The notes: generated by a model from the letters alone, not told the origin. Counted from the stretch's first letter, positions 43,178 to 54,360 are shown. The stretch is DNA of 64,000 bases from Phytophthora sp. 'mugwort' (GCA_033558025.1 JAUCEF010000013.1:4643001-4707000), one strand, 5' to 3'. A program made the numbers and translations.

Positions 43178-45490
43178 TCTTCCTGTCAAAAGAGAACGTG
43201 ACGGTAAAAAGTGGCACTTGGTGCGTCACGTCTGCAAGCGTAATCAGTTCCGCTGAAGTGTTTCGCGACCCAACACGACCAATACTTGCAGCCCACATTG
43301 CTCACGCGTATGATATCAATAAGCACCAATATGAAGTCCATGCATGCAGATGGCCGGGGACAAGGTCGGAGCATCCCGTCTTCAAACATGTTTTTCGCTT
43401 CGCTTGCTATGCCACACGTTACACACGCGATTCCTCTTTACGGCGATGACCTCTTGCCTTCAGTGCCCGCCTGTACTGCACTGTAGTCGGTTTTGTTCGC
43501 GCTAGGTGCTTTCGCGTGGCCTGACCACCCAAGAGAGCGCGGGTTACTCTGTACTGTACGCCTGTGTGCGTGACTACTGAGTCAGTGACTGACACTGACC
43601 AGTGCCTTTCGTGACGGTCAAACTCAGTGTCTGGATACAGCTAGGCAGTCGCCGGCGTTTGTAATGGAGCCCTGAGTAACACTGAATGATCAAGTGTGTT
43701 AACGACTCAGGCAGTAATGTTCAAACGGGAAATCATCAGCGGAGCTCGACCTCACAGCAGCGTGTTCTCCGCATATGAAGTGGCGACGATCGTTTATTCT
43801 AGAACCGAGCTGAACAATTACATCCAAGTGCGCGGTGACGGTATCGCCAGCGCAACAAAACTGGCGCGCATCGAGTCTGCTGTTTCGTGCAATTGCAGCC
43901 GACTTGCGTGCGTGAGAGCGAACACGCGAGCTGTAGGCCTAGTCACACGTCGGAGGAGGGCGTCCCCGGCACTGTCGTCGTTGGCGAGCACCGGCTATTA
44001 GTCGATCGGCCTTTCCCCATCTTGGTGCCAGGAATGGCTGATCGTGCTGTTCGCGCTTGCCACGGACCGTGGCCCACGGTCGAGGCGACGAAAATGCCAT
44101 CCATATGGACGTGGTCGCTCGAGCTGGGGAAACGAGTGGGTGAGCTGCGGACGCGTTGCCGGCGGCAAGCCTGTTCGGGCCGGCAAAGAGCCACTGAGCA
44201 AGAAGTCGAACAGCCAAGTGGAGGGCAGTGATGCGCTGATTATCTCCAGCCGAGCAGCGATCATAAAGACGAGCAACTTGACGCATTACAAGCGCCCCAT
44301 GTGTTATCGTCGAGATCTCCGCCAAACCGATCCCACCGCGTCTCCCTATTCAATTTATCGCCACCACCGCTCCCAACCCAGTCGGGTCCCCACCCCAAAG
44401 TTATCGGAATGCTTGGGCCGCTCGCGTAGCGAATTTATCGCGGCCTTAACTGAGAGTCGCTGTTATTGGCCACCGGAGGGCAGACGAAGCAAAGGTCGGA
44501 CCTTCGACTGGACTTTAATAATCCTTGTGTAAACTGGGATTTGAGCCGACTGCTCTCTGCGGCATGGCGGGGCTGATTTGCCTCGCCGCCCGGAGCACGC
44601 ACACAGCATACCACTCGCACCGGAGCCACATGCGATTCGCACGCTGCGAATCGTGCTCGGGGCGCTGGCAGAAAGCCAGCGCCAGCGGCAGCCAGGCGTG
44701 AGCCCACGGATCGGACAGAGCCGCGGGGGGCGGAAGATAAGTGCTACAACGCCAGTCACGGCGACGACCAGCTTGTGGCTCAAAGCGGTCGCGGCGACTG
44801 GAACTCGAGCTCGCCTGCCGGCACACACAAGCCCGGTTGAGAGTCACCGAGCTCAGCAATCGACGTAGTCAACTACCCGCGTGACGATTACAGGTCACTC
44901 ACGGCACGGCGCATTCTGCACAGCACTAAATCAGCTCTCGCCAGTAGCACCTGCCATGGAGCTCGATCCCATTCGCGACGGGCCTGTCGTGCATGCATTC
45001 ATACCACCATGGGGTTCGCGATACACTTGTGTCTTCGAGCACCCGCCACATCACTCTGATCTGTCCGACGAACGCTGGCTGTCCCGTCCAATGGTGGAAC
45101 TTGTAGCTCGAATGTACGCCCAGCCAGACAAACATGGTCGTCGCTACGTCAAGTCGTGTCCAGGATTCAGCAATATCCTGCGAGCGTCAACAACGGTAGC
45201 GCACAGGTTCAGTGGGGCCAAACATCCACGCGTAGCAATAACGTGCAACGCCCTCTTACCCGAAACAGCCGCCGTCTTGACACCTCGCGCTTGACTGCAA
45301 ACACCAAGGGCGACAAGTGCCCGTCGGTTCGAGCGGCGGAAACGACAGCAACAACCAGCCGAAGCAGCAGAATTCGGCAAAAAGGGCAGCGGCTGGGCGC
45401 GGGCTCTTTCCCTGCACCGGTGCACAAAGCGCAGTCGGGACCGGCGCCGGTCCAGCCTCGACTTGCAGATGCCGCAAGGGGGGGACCATC
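43178..45490. other. 2.3 kb without a recognised gene
   Basis: Many overlapping open frames on both strands reflect base composition. The best plus-strand candidate is 44956-45294, ATG MELDPIRDGPVVHAF.., with no recognisable domain. The segment may be promoter-distal DNA of the WRKY19-like gene plus decayed repeats. Confidence 0.4.
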
Positions 45491-45493
45491 CGG

Positions 45494-45510
45494 TCATTCG
45501 AGATTTTCAC
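45494..45510 (+). promoter_or_regulatory. Inr+FPR core promoter of the WRKY19-like gene
   Basis: TCATTCGAGATTTTCAC, initiator TCATTC followed by the ATTTTC element. It gives a leader of about 200 nt before the ATG at 45703, with pyrimidine-rich stretches (CCCCCCCTCCCCCCC near 45600). Confidence 0.65.
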
Positions 45511-45702
45511 TCTCCAACCCCATCTACTCGTCCCGCGTAACACCGGAGCGAGAGATACAACCGCCCCAGTAGCTCTTCCGGCATCGGAATCCTACTACCC
45601 CCCCCTCCCCCCCCACACGCACACGACTCAGCGTCGTACTAACATCCCAAGCCTCGCCTTAAAGAACAGCTTCCCACCCTCCAACTTGTCGCTCGTCACT
45701 TG

Positions 45703-46698
45703 ATGAACGCGAGTACTATTCCTTCATTTATTACCGACCACCCCATCCATCAGCAACAGTACGTCGCTATCCCGGACTCGCCGTCCGCCTCTCGCTACCC
45801 TGTGCTCCCTCAAATCCAGCACTTGCACTCGCCGCTAATTAAGTCGCTGGCTCGCCCAGGCGGGGAGCCCGCCAAGCTGCCCATGGCGCACGCTATGGCG
45901 GGCGGTCACTTCGACTCCGGCACGTCGAGCGACGACGATGAGAACGTGGACCGCAGCAACAGCTTTGCACACTCCGTGGTCTCACCGCTCAGAAGCTCCG
46001 AGGACGGAGACGGCGAAGCAGTCAGCGGCATCGCGGCCATGAGCCTCAGCTTCATTATCAACGCAGATATGAAGCAGGACACACAGGACCAGCAAATGGA
46101 CGACGATGACAGCAGCAGCAGCACGGGCGGCAGCTCCCGCGGCGGCTTCGATCTCTCGTCCATGCTCAACACCGTATGCGCCAAGCCCGACTGTTACCGC
46201 ACCATCCGCGGCCCGAACGGCACGTTCTGCAAGTACCACAAACAGAGCCGCTTCTGTCGCGCCGAGGGCTGCTCCAAGAGCGCCAAGACGGGAGGCTTTT
46301 GCATCTCGCATGGCGGCGGCAAACGTTGTGCGCATCCGGACTGCAACAAGAGCGCCAAACAGGGCGGACTCTGCATCTCGCACGGCGGTGGCAAGCGATG
46401 CAGCGAGGCGGGCTGTACAAAGTCGGCGCTCGTGGGCGGCTTCTGTTCGGCTCACGGCGGCGGTCGCAAGTGCAAGATGCCAGAGTGCACTAAGACAGCG
46501 CTGTTGGGAGGGCTGTGCATTGCGCATGGCGGGGGCAAGCGTTGCCAAGTCGAAGGTTGCTCCAAGAGTGCTGTAGGAGGTATGCTTTGCGTCTCGCACG
46601 GCGGCGGCAAGCGCTGCCAAGCCGAGGGCTGCAACAAGGGTGCCGTACGAAATGGTGTGTGCATTCGCCATGGAGCGAAGCGCGCGGCGTCGCCCTAA
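45703..46698 (+). CDS. WRKY19-like Cys/His-repeat protein (seven repeats)
   Basis: 331 residues, single exon, ATG at 45703. The N-terminal ~155 residues are Ser/Asp-rich and disordered. From about residue 157 there are seven tandem units of 24 residues with spacing C-x4-C-x9-C-x2-H-GGGKR, for example GCSKSAKTGGFCISHGGGKR. The first unit has a longer spacer (x11). Each unit should hold one zinc ion. Oomycetes have a large family of these, usually called WRKY transcription factor 19-like after plant proteins sharing only the repeats; there is no WRKYGQK motif here. Probably a nuclear DNA- or protein-binding regulator, by inference. The 72-bp repeats at DNA level allow copy-number change. An AATAAA lies at 46994-46999. 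Confidence 0.85.
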   Translation: MNASTIPSFITDHPIHQQQYVAIPDSPSASRYPVLPQIQHLHSPLIKSLARPGGEPAKLPMAHAMAGGHFDSGTSSDDDENVDRSNSFAHSVVSPLRSSEDGDGEAVSGIAAMSLSFIINADMKQDTQDQQMDDDDSSSSTGGSSRGGFDLSSMLNTVCAKPDCYRTIRGPNGTFCKYHKQSRFCRAEGCSKSAKTGGFCISHGGGKRCAHPDCNKSAKQGGLCISHGGGKRCSEAGCTKSALVGGFCSAHGGGRKCKMPECTKTALLGGLCIAHGGGKRCQVEGCSKSAVGGMLCVSHGGGKRCQAEGCNKGAVRNGVCIRHGAKRAASP

Positions 46699-47162
46699 AC
46701 GAACGGAGGCTCCTGTGAGCCCGGAGGCCGGATGGTCGAGCCTCTATAGAGGATGACAGAATCGTAACGCGGTTGCCATCGGAAGTGGCCGTAATGCATT
46801 TTGTTCACTCCCCATACATATTTTCATTTGCAACGCTGCGCCATTCTGCCTCAATATGCTGATTGTGCTAATGTAAACGGGTGAAATCTGTCGAGCTTCA
46901 TGCAATTTGAAGCTGCAAAGCTTGGCAAATATCTTCATTGACCCTGCTTGCAATACAACAAGCAGTTTGCAAAAGGCACTTAATCCATTAAACAATAAAT
47001 GTACAAAATGAGGAGCGCGAATTTGCTTCTCTGGGCGCATAGGTTCCTCGGACATACTTCAATCTGCAATATTCTACTCGAGAAGCCTTTCCCCACGCAT
47101 CAAATTGGCCTGCCTTTCTACTAACCCATAGGCTAGGAGTTAGCGAGGAGTTCTTTCTCACT
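46699..47162. other. convergent intergenic spacer; possible poly(A) signal
   Basis: Between two convergent genes. It holds AATAAA at 46994-46999 on the plus strand and otherwise no coding signal. Confidence 0.5.
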
Positions 47163-48658
47163 TCAGCCAAACCGTTTGATGCGCACCTGGATCTGTTGGC
47201 GACATAGAGGGCAGTGTGAAAGGAACTCGGCACACTTTTGACACGTCTCGTGGCCGCATTGAAACACCGTGTCCTTCTTTCTCTCCTCGCAGATGGGACA
47301 AACTAACGAGTCTTGAAGTTTGGCGAGCTCTTCCTCGGCTCGCGACGTGCGATGCTGCAGCGTCGGGCGTGCCAATCCGTCACGTGCATCGTCTGCAGCA
47401 CCGAAGAGCGGTGCTGACGGTGATGATGTCGCTTGACCGTATTGCATTGTTGTTGTTGTGGTAGTTACGCTGCGCGCCTGTGCCTGTTCTGGCTGCGGCT
47501 GGAAGACACCATAGTTGAGGCTGTGATGGACGTTTTCAATAGGTTGGGGCGGTGGAAAAACTTCTACACGCGGAAGATCAGTGCGTATTCCGAACGGCCC
47601 GCGATCCAAGTAGTTCATCGCCTTAATCGTCCGATATTGATCAGGTATCTCCATCAACGCCTGGAGTGCAAATTGCGTCTCTTTCGTCTGCGGATCGCTG
47701 AATTGTGAAGTGATCTTGTGATATTCTACGAACTGGAAGTTGTCGAACTTCCTGTGCACCAGATAATTATCGAAGTAGATCATGGACTCCCACGGTCCAT
47801 CTCCCACGCCCACCATGACGATACTCAGTGGGAAGTTACTGGCGTACGTGATGGCGTCGATCGTCTCCTTCTCATTCTTGCTGACGGCATGGGCCGGAAT
47901 ATCCACCGAGCGCGTGACCTGTCCATCTGCAATAATGACGAGGATATGATAATCCCCCGTGCGATTGACAATGTTCACGGCTTCGTTGATAATGGGCGCG
48001 AAGGACGTGGGGCCCGCCATGACCACATTGCGCACGACCTCTCTGTAGCGCGAGCGTATGCTCTCGAGTGAAAATCCAGCCTGGCCTTCGTGCTCGGCAA
48101 AGGTGAAAACCGCGCGATCGCACGTCAACTCGTCCCCAAAACCATACACCGGAATGGCATTGTCCTCGTCTGCACAACACGCAGCAACACACCTCGTTAG
48201 AGCGGGCATCAAGAGCAGATTCAGTCCTCAAGCTCCGCTGTTTATCGCACCGAAGTCCCGCAACGTCCGTCCAATCGTCTCGATCACGTCCTCGTACGGG
48301 TTGCGCGTGCCCGGGTCATCGATCTCATGTAGACTGCGGCCGCCGAACGTGCGTTTGCCACTCCACTCGTTGGACTTGGTGCCTGCCAGTACAACAATAA
48401 CATTACCTCATTAAGTTTATAAATAATAGTAATATTTTACCATATTCACAACGCACAGTCTATGCCGACGATGAGGTTGCAGCTCTCGAGGCCGCTGCGG
48501 CGGAGCGCCTGTGTCACTTGGGACAGCGACGTGAACTGGTCCGGGATCATCTGCGTGAGCGCATCGGAGCGGCAGGCGATGGGGCGAGGACCCGTCTGTG
48601 TCTCGGAGCGCCGCGCCTGTGACTGCCGCCGCTGTTGCTTGCTGGGCTCGTTGCCCAT
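47163..48658 (-). CDS. RGLG-like E3 ubiquitin ligase (copine/vWA + RING)
   Basis: Exons 48658-48457, 48382-48251 and 48169-47163 give 446 residues. Both introns (74 and 81 bp) are GT..AG and phase 1; the second has a CTCTAAC branch point. The start MGNEPSKQQ has Gly2 and Ser6, a good N-myristoylation site, as in plant RGLG1/2, so plasma-membrane tethering is likely. The vWA/copine domain (residues ~55-330) holds GIDCTKSNEWSGKR with the DxTxS metal-site and YGFGDELTCDRAVF, IIADGQVTR. A Pro/Gln-rich linker follows, then a C3HC4 RING at ~400-440 (CPICEERKK..CGHETCQKCAEF..CPLC). It would transfer ubiquitin to membrane-proximal substrates. Plant relatives act in stress and hormone signalling; the target here is unknown. 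Confidence 0.9.
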
Positions 48659-48670
48659 GTTGGCGTTATG

Positions 48671-48690
48671 AGGGGAATCTGTCGAATGAG
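48671..48690 (-). promoter_or_regulatory. Inr+FPR core promoter of the RGLG-like gene
   Basis: Minus-strand CTCATTCGACAGATTCCCCT: initiator TCATTC plus an ATTCCCC flanking element, about 30 nt before the ATG at 48658. Confidence 0.6.
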
Positions 48691-48949
48691 TTGAAGGAAG
48701 GAAATGGAGCCAACAACGTGGGGATGGATTTTCCTCTCGGTTTTGGTGTGGTCGGAAATGTTCTGTTTTCTGGTCACCACACAACGAAAACAAATCCGAA
48801 AATAAGATGGTGGGTACACTTGGATATTCAGTGGTTGGGTACTGTATGTGAATTGTAGGTCGGGAAATATATGCAAGAAAGCGCTGGATAAATCGATAAT
48901 AGAGAACTTTAGCAAACTCGAAACGAGCAAAACTACGAGCAGAGGACAC

Positions 48950-49700
48950 TCTCGTTTTTACTCGTCGTGTTTTCGTGGAACTTGTTAATTATGAAAGTAG
49001 CGATTGGATCGTGAGCGCCAGTCACCGCTTACGCGGCACACAACACCTTGCGCACAGGAAGTGTGAGTTTCGGAGAGTATACAAACTCTCAGGGGCGTTA
49101 TTAACAGGGGTAGATCGGGTTGAATTGGTTGAATTCGTACAACCTGATACCGTAATCGGTCGTCACATACAACCACGCCAGGTTGTACGGGGGGGGGGAC
49201 GTACAGTGAGCTCTCGTAGATCGCAATGAATCGGTGAGCGGAGGGAAATAGGGAATCTCCCCATAGAGAGCGTCGCCATTGCGCAGTAAATGATTTCTCC
49301 AGGAGGACCCCACACCAACAGCTACCTTCGCTGCAGTGGTGGGGGAGGCAGGAATACCCCAACACCAGCAGCTATATCCGCTACAGTGGTGGTGGAGGCT
49401 CACCCCAGCAACGACGGCTGCAATTCATTGTCAGACAACTCTCCTAGAGCGTAGTTTCGAGTACTTCGTCAGCGTTCCGTCCTTTGACCCAGTCTTCAGG
49501 GCTGAGTATGCCAGATCTGGGCGATTATCGCAGCGGCAAAAATGCTGAAGGTGCCGACTAGCAACATGATCACTAGCCCTCGCGCAGGACACCATCACTC
49601 CTCCATTTCGCTGGACTCAAGCTGTCGATCGTTCTAGTCGGAAGCTACGCTCTGCACATACGGATGGGTATTACTTTAACGGATCTTCAAACGAAGCACG
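48950..49700. other. repeat debris; inverted copy of 30497-30560; no gene
   Basis: 49030-49088 on the minus strand matches 30497-30560, sharing CTGAGAGTTTGTATACTCTCCG and TCACACTTC.TGTG.GCAAG.TGTTGTG. This is probably an end piece of the same transposon type. 49190-49198 is a G run. 49310-49400 contains two imperfect copies of a CAGCAGCTA..AGTGGTGG.GGAGGC unit. Confidence 0.5.
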
Positions 49701-49754
49701 ACGTGAAGAACCTCTGACTGCAAATCGCATGATGCGAGAAGAAGGCCCTGGCTT

Positions 49755-50590
49755 ATGCGTTGTATAGAACGAGAACGCGGAAAGAAAAAAAAACAATTAA
49801 TTTCGACGACTTCGAGCGGGAAAAAGGTGGAGCGAGACGGAAAAGAGGTAAACTCATCCGTCATAACATCAATTAGGGAGAAGTCTCTTTCGGAAACTAA
49901 GGTCCTTGAATTACGCGACTTCTGCATTGCCAACAGTATCAGGGGCGACAGGAATAAAAAGATAGATGTTTTTTGTTGTCGATAATAGCCCAACGGATGA
50001 AGAACAACAAAATCTACGGGTCTATCTTCACAACCAAGATGAAAGAGCGCAATGAGCCTGAGGCGAAGAGATTCGGTGTCCTTTCCGTCTCATCAACATC
50101 CTGTTTTCAAGCGGTTTTGCAGCGCGTTTTGCGGCCCTTTGTGATCAGGCACGCGTGCTGACCTCGATGCAGGCTTTCAGCAGAGGTGCTGTTTGGGAGG
50201 ACGTACTTGATGCGTTTTGGATCGCGCTTATGTTAAAGCGCATGATAACCTCGCCGCATCTCATCCCGCACTGGACCCCGCCAGCATCAACCACGCGATC
50301 GTCGTTCAGCACTCGTGAAGCAACTGCACCAGATTTGGGGGGTCTTCTCATGGCGCTTACCGACGTGCGCATATACGCTCCACTACCTCTGGAACAAATG
50401 GTGATGACTTTTACAAGTACTGCGACCGGCGTTGGGACGCTCTCTATATTGACTTGCACTTGCAGACAAAACGTGAACTGGTTGGACCAGTGAATCGCGA
50501 TTTCCCGCAAGATGTATCCTACGAGATTACCGATGGATCGCTGTGTGAATCAACCTCTCACACGCACCACAAGAAGAAAATTGATGTAGC
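49755..50590 (+). pseudogene. repeat-associated protein relic, unknown function
   Basis: Open pieces with frame breaks: LSETKVLELRDFCIANSIRG (near 49890-49950), a segment with RVLTSMQAFSRGAVWEDVLD (50150-50215), and a piece with TNGDDFYKYCDRRWDALYID (near 50390-50450). The DDFY.YC..R.D..Y motif recurs in repeat-linked oomycete proteins as far as I recall, but I cannot name the family. In-frame stops make it non-functional. It may belong to the retroelement on its right. Confidence 0.3.
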
Positions 50591-50895
50591 TGATGCTATT
50601 TGATAGTTCGGAAACCAGTCACGGCGTGAAGCCCTGGTAACGCGAAGCAGGACACTGAAGAACGCAAATATGCTTTCTTAGCTGCTTACACAGGTAGAGA
50701 AAAAGGAGGTGCATAGGATGCAATATATGCAGAAGCGATTGCAGAGAGAAGAGAGAAGTGCTGCGCTGCAAAATTATGCCTTCGTCAGCGATTGACTCAG
50801 AAGTCTTTACAGCCAGCAGGAACGCGAGTCCAACCCAAGGATGATATATCGAGGACGACGTTGAAAGTAAAGAAACAGAGGCTGGCCGATGCGAT

Positions 50896-51222
50896 TTAGA
50901 ACTCTTCTGCCGAGCCTACCCGTCCAATACCTCTTTCGTTCCACAAGTCCACTATCTCCTTACAGATCAAGGACTGCTTGTATGCTAAAGCGGCGTTGTC
51001 CCCCTGCTCCAATGCCTTCTTTTCCATGAGCGTCAACAGCGACAATTTATACAGCAGCAACTGTCGATGTTCGTTACTGCGTCTCGACGTCCGAACGCTG
51101 TCGCTCCACGAATAGTCCGGTCGGCCGGCGTGCACCACGAGCTCATCCACGAAGCCCAGCATGCCCTTGGTCCGGTACAGGTACAGTGAATGGCAGTTCA
51201 CTAGTCCCTGTTCTGAGGGGAC
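50896..51222 (-). pseudogene. leader and first frame of LTR element copy 2
   Basis: Minus-strand frame directly inside the LTR at 51223-52009. It starts AVPSEQGLVNCHSLYLY, and the same first residues are found after the LTR at 30464 (APSNQGLVNCRSL). It continues with a helical region (LLYKLSLLTLMEKKALEQG). Not recognised as a standard gag. Confidence 0.4.
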
Positions 51223-51399
51223 TGCTACCAAATTAGGTAGATATAAGACAGAATATATTTATAAGTGACCCCTTTTAGTGCATCTATATACTAACTATTA
51301 GTCACCTTTAAAGTACCCTACATGTTATCCTACTGGATGGTTCTGAGATATTTGTACCATATGTGTGGTACCTATCCGTGACGGCATAGTGATGTTGGC

Positions 51400-51934
51400 T
51401 GTAATGATGTGGGGCGGAGGAGAAGGAGAAGGAGTTGTCGAGTAGGAAGGAAATTTGGAAGTGATTCATTTGGGCGGTCCTTAGTTCGCTATAGCTATAT
51501 CTAAGCCGCCATGGAGGCTCTTGTGTGTTCTTTGTGCCACGCTGGATATTCTCCGCACGGTGACCAACCATTCCTCTACATCACATGCAAACCTACACGT
51601 CACACTCTATTGACTATCTGATTGGCTGGAGACTCTGGGACATTCTCTGGTTTCTTCATCATGATAATGATTGCGTGTACCATGAGTGTAGTTCACATAC
51701 GTGATCCTTGGAAGATGTCGTGGTGTCGCGCGGCGCCTCCTTATGTGCAATTTATGCAAAATATGCAAAATAAAATGTGTTATCGATGGGATTCGAACCC
51801 GTGACCTTTGCCTTGGACGATAGAAACTTTACGTCTGCACCAGACTGTGCGTATATCGATTGTGTCGGGACCAAAAGTTTTACCCATACGTAACCGATGT
51901 AAAATGTGTCGTAATTGCAAACCACATCCTTACA
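51400..51934. mobile_element. 535-bp TG..CA element (solo-LTR-like), copy A
   Basis: Starts TGTAATGATGTGGGGCGG and ends ACATCCTTACA. Flanked by the exact 5-bp duplication TTGGC (51395-51399, 51935-51939) inside an older LTR. TG..CA ends, inverted tips (TGTAA..TTACA) and a 5-bp duplication are the signature of integrase-made insertions. No protein of its own. Contains a tRNA-like segment on the minus strand. Confidence 0.85.
51779..51875 (-). ncRNA. tRNA-like segment with B-box inside the TG..CA element
   Basis: On the minus strand a B-box GGTTCGAATCC with a T-arm (GGG TTCGAAT CCC) lies about 55 bases after an A-box-like TACGCACAGTCTGG. A short GCA/TGC D-stem and a GACG/CGTC arm lie between, and ATCGAT blocks sit at both ends. 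It is not a regular tRNA: the anticodon loop is too long and the acceptor stem is poor. Same in copy B (about 57565-57660). Confidence 0.35.
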
Positions 51935-52009
51935 TTGGCTACATCACTTAGGGACTTTGGTACACCATTCTGAAGAGTGACTTGGCACTCTTCATGTAAC
52001 CCCCTTACA

Positions 52010-53200
52010 GCTTGACTTGTTTTGACCCCCATCATCGATGCTGCGGTCGGATAGGGAGCACTTGCTCATTCTGGCGATCCGCACCCAGAACACAGCCTTA
52101 CTTGCGTTTGTAGCTGAGGACTGTGTCGTGTCACCGACTCACTACCATAATCCTGACATAAAATATGAGCTAATTTGCTACAGCGATGCGAAGAGTCAAG
52201 GCCTTTTCCGCTTCCCGAGGCGGGAACTCGCTACGTTGGTAACCTACTTGAGTCTTCCTACAATTTCCCATAACCGAGCGAACGTGCTGTAGTAGAGAGG
52301 AAGGGGTCTGTATATTGCTTTGGCGCTTGGCGGTGACCGTTCGCTGGTTCTAATCATGCCCATTTTTTGGTCGCTCGTCAAGTGCCATGAACAACATTTC
52401 TACTTTCCACTTGATCACCTATGCTCATTGTTCGAAAGGATTTTGGGTTTTGATAACAATCGGGTCTTTGGAAACCTTTCTCGATTCAGTAGAGCCATTA
52501 CGGGCACGGTGCAGAGAGTGGAAATGTTTGAGCGTTCATCGATGTACTGTGCGAGCCTGCTGTCGCCCGACTGGTGGTACTGCCCAAAAATCTCTATACA
52601 ACAGTCATAAGCGGAAACGTATTGTCAAATTCCAGATGTTGGTGACGTCGGACGGTGTGTGATTACGGCACGCCGGACGGTGTGTGATAGCAACAGCACG
52701 CCGGATCAGCTCACTAGTGGACGTTGAAGTCCACGTTGTCTAAAGTCATTATTTTGCCGACTGCAACTTCAAGGTCAGGCACGACTGGTGACAGGACACC
52801 AAGGACAGCTAGGTAGTAGGAGGCTAGCGAGTGCTCTTTGCATTATTCCTTTCAATCTAGCTCACTTTTCCTTTTCTTGACACTTCCTCATAAGCGCCTC
52901 TTCCCAACATCCCAACAGGTTATCTGCGCGGGGCTGCGTAGCGTGGTGCGTCAGAGGAAGACGTATGACTCCCGAGTCTTAGCTGTGGTTATCCTAACCC
53001 CTAAGGTCTCGACAGAGGCTTAGATCCCGCTAGTTATACCACTAGAGACTCAAAGAATCAGTACTCCGAAACCTAAGGCAATACTCTCTTTGATGCTAAA
53101 ACTGAACTGTTATTGGTTTGCTTATCTGCGGCAAAGCCGCCTGTGGTGTAAATGTATGACTCTAACTATCTACCATAGTTAAACCTAGTCAAATGCATAT
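52010..53200 (+). other. decayed transposon DNA, possible DDE transposase N-terminal piece; no intact gene
   Basis: 52038-52610 has open pieces with FRFPRRELATLVTYLSLP and FYFPLDHLCSLFERILG. These loosely recall the region before the nuclease core of Harbinger-type transposases, but the match is weak. 52640-52740 has a ~32-bp tandem duplication (CGGACGGTGTGTGAT). 53000-53200 is probably the leader or LTR of the copia relic that follows. Confidence 0.3.
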
Positions 53201-53240
53201 CGAGTGGCCCTGTGGCCACGTACTGAAATCCCGTTAATCC

Positions 53241-53261
53241 AAGTGGTACCAAGTACCACTT
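53241..53261 (+). repeat. leader hairpin 1 (9-bp stem)
   Basis: AAGTGGTAC-CAA-GTACCACTT, perfect stem with 3-nt loop, upstream of the copia 2 gag start. Confidence 0.7.
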
Positions 53262-53286
53262 ACTGCAAAGTGACACGCAGCACGGC

Positions 53287-53320
53287 TACACTCGTGTTAC
53301 CTTCGTGTAACACGAGTGTA
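53287..53320 (+). repeat. leader hairpin 2 (14-bp stem)
   Basis: TACACTCGTGTTAC and its exact reverse complement around a CTTCGT loop, ending 10 bp before the gag ATG at 53331. Confidence 0.75.
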
Positions 53321-54360
53321 CATTTACATTATGAGTCACAACACGACCACCACGACGCCTTCACGACCAAGCTTCGCAAGTTCGACGGAACGGCCTATCG
53401 GGTCTGGCGCTCAGCTCCAGCTGTACCTGGAAGTGAAATACGTGTGGAGCGCTGTGCTGAAACCCGCACCGACCCCGCTGCATGTAGAGAGGGAGGGGTC
53501 CGGCCAAACTGATCGCAGAAGGAGCGACTGCTGCACCAACTGGAGCTGTAGCAGAAGCTCGTCCTGACTAGCATTCTGTGTCACCCTGACGGATAATCAA
53601 GCTGCGCTGGTGGCTGATCTTCCCGCCTAAAGTGCTGTCGTCGCTGCAGAAGATGCACCGCCATGTGTGCGACACGACTGTCGGAGCTCTGAAGCAAGAG
53701 TACATGCCGCTAAACATCGGAGTTGGAGATGACATGCTGGAGCATGTTCGGCAAACGTGCCTGATGCTGGCGGAGTTGAAGTGATACAAGGTGTCGCTAA
53801 CGGATGCAGAGAACAAGAATAACTTCTACAGAGCTTGGTCCCGGACTGGAACGGCTGCATCGGCTCGCTGGAGACCTGCGACACGATGGAGGAGCTTCTC
53901 ATCAAGGTTGCCGCTGAAGCAAAAGACGCCGTACGACGCAGAACCGACGAGGAAAGCGCGGCGGAACCCAAGCTGTGCGCGGCGATAATGCCTTCACCGC
54001 GGCAACTCACGGCAAACAGGCGCAAAGAAGGGCACGTGCTTTAACTGTGGAAAGCTCGGCCACTTTAAGCAAGTCCAAAAACGACATGGTGCTGCCTTTG
54101 ACAATGCGGCTGTGGCAGAAGGAAGGTGCTGAGAGCGGCTTCATTTTTTCATGTAAGCGCGACCGTGGAATCAGTGGGAGCTGACTGGTGCATCGACTCA
54201 AGGGCATCGAATCATATGACGGGCTAGCGTGGACTACTCTCTGAGCTGCGCGGAATGGCCAGCGACATTGTTATCACGACTGCAAGTGTCATGACGCTGG
54301 GTGCAACTCATCGTGGACAAGCTCGGATTCTGCACGCTGGATAACGTGCTGTATGTTCCA

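Larger units (their letters stand above)
51223..52009 (-). repeat. LTR copy 2, split by a 535-bp insertion
   Basis: Minus strand TGTAAGGGGGTTACATG .. TTTGGTAGCA. With the inserted 51400-51934 and one 5-bp duplication removed it is 247 bp and aligns throughout to 30220-30464. Confidence 0.8.

Noticed and set aside
44881..45294. 137-codon plus-strand frame as a gene
   Set aside because: No promoter, no recognisable domain, and equally long frames overlap on the other strand. Kept only as part of the gap description.
46166..46671. Cys-rich minus-strand frames resembling small secreted effectors
   Set aside because: Mirror of the Cys/His tandem repeats of the gene on the plus strand.
51622..51804. 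Identical 60-codon frame in both 535-bp elements (also 57408-57590)
   Set aside because: It ends in the complement of the tRNA-like T-arm, and identity follows from the elements being near-identical. No sign of coding selection.
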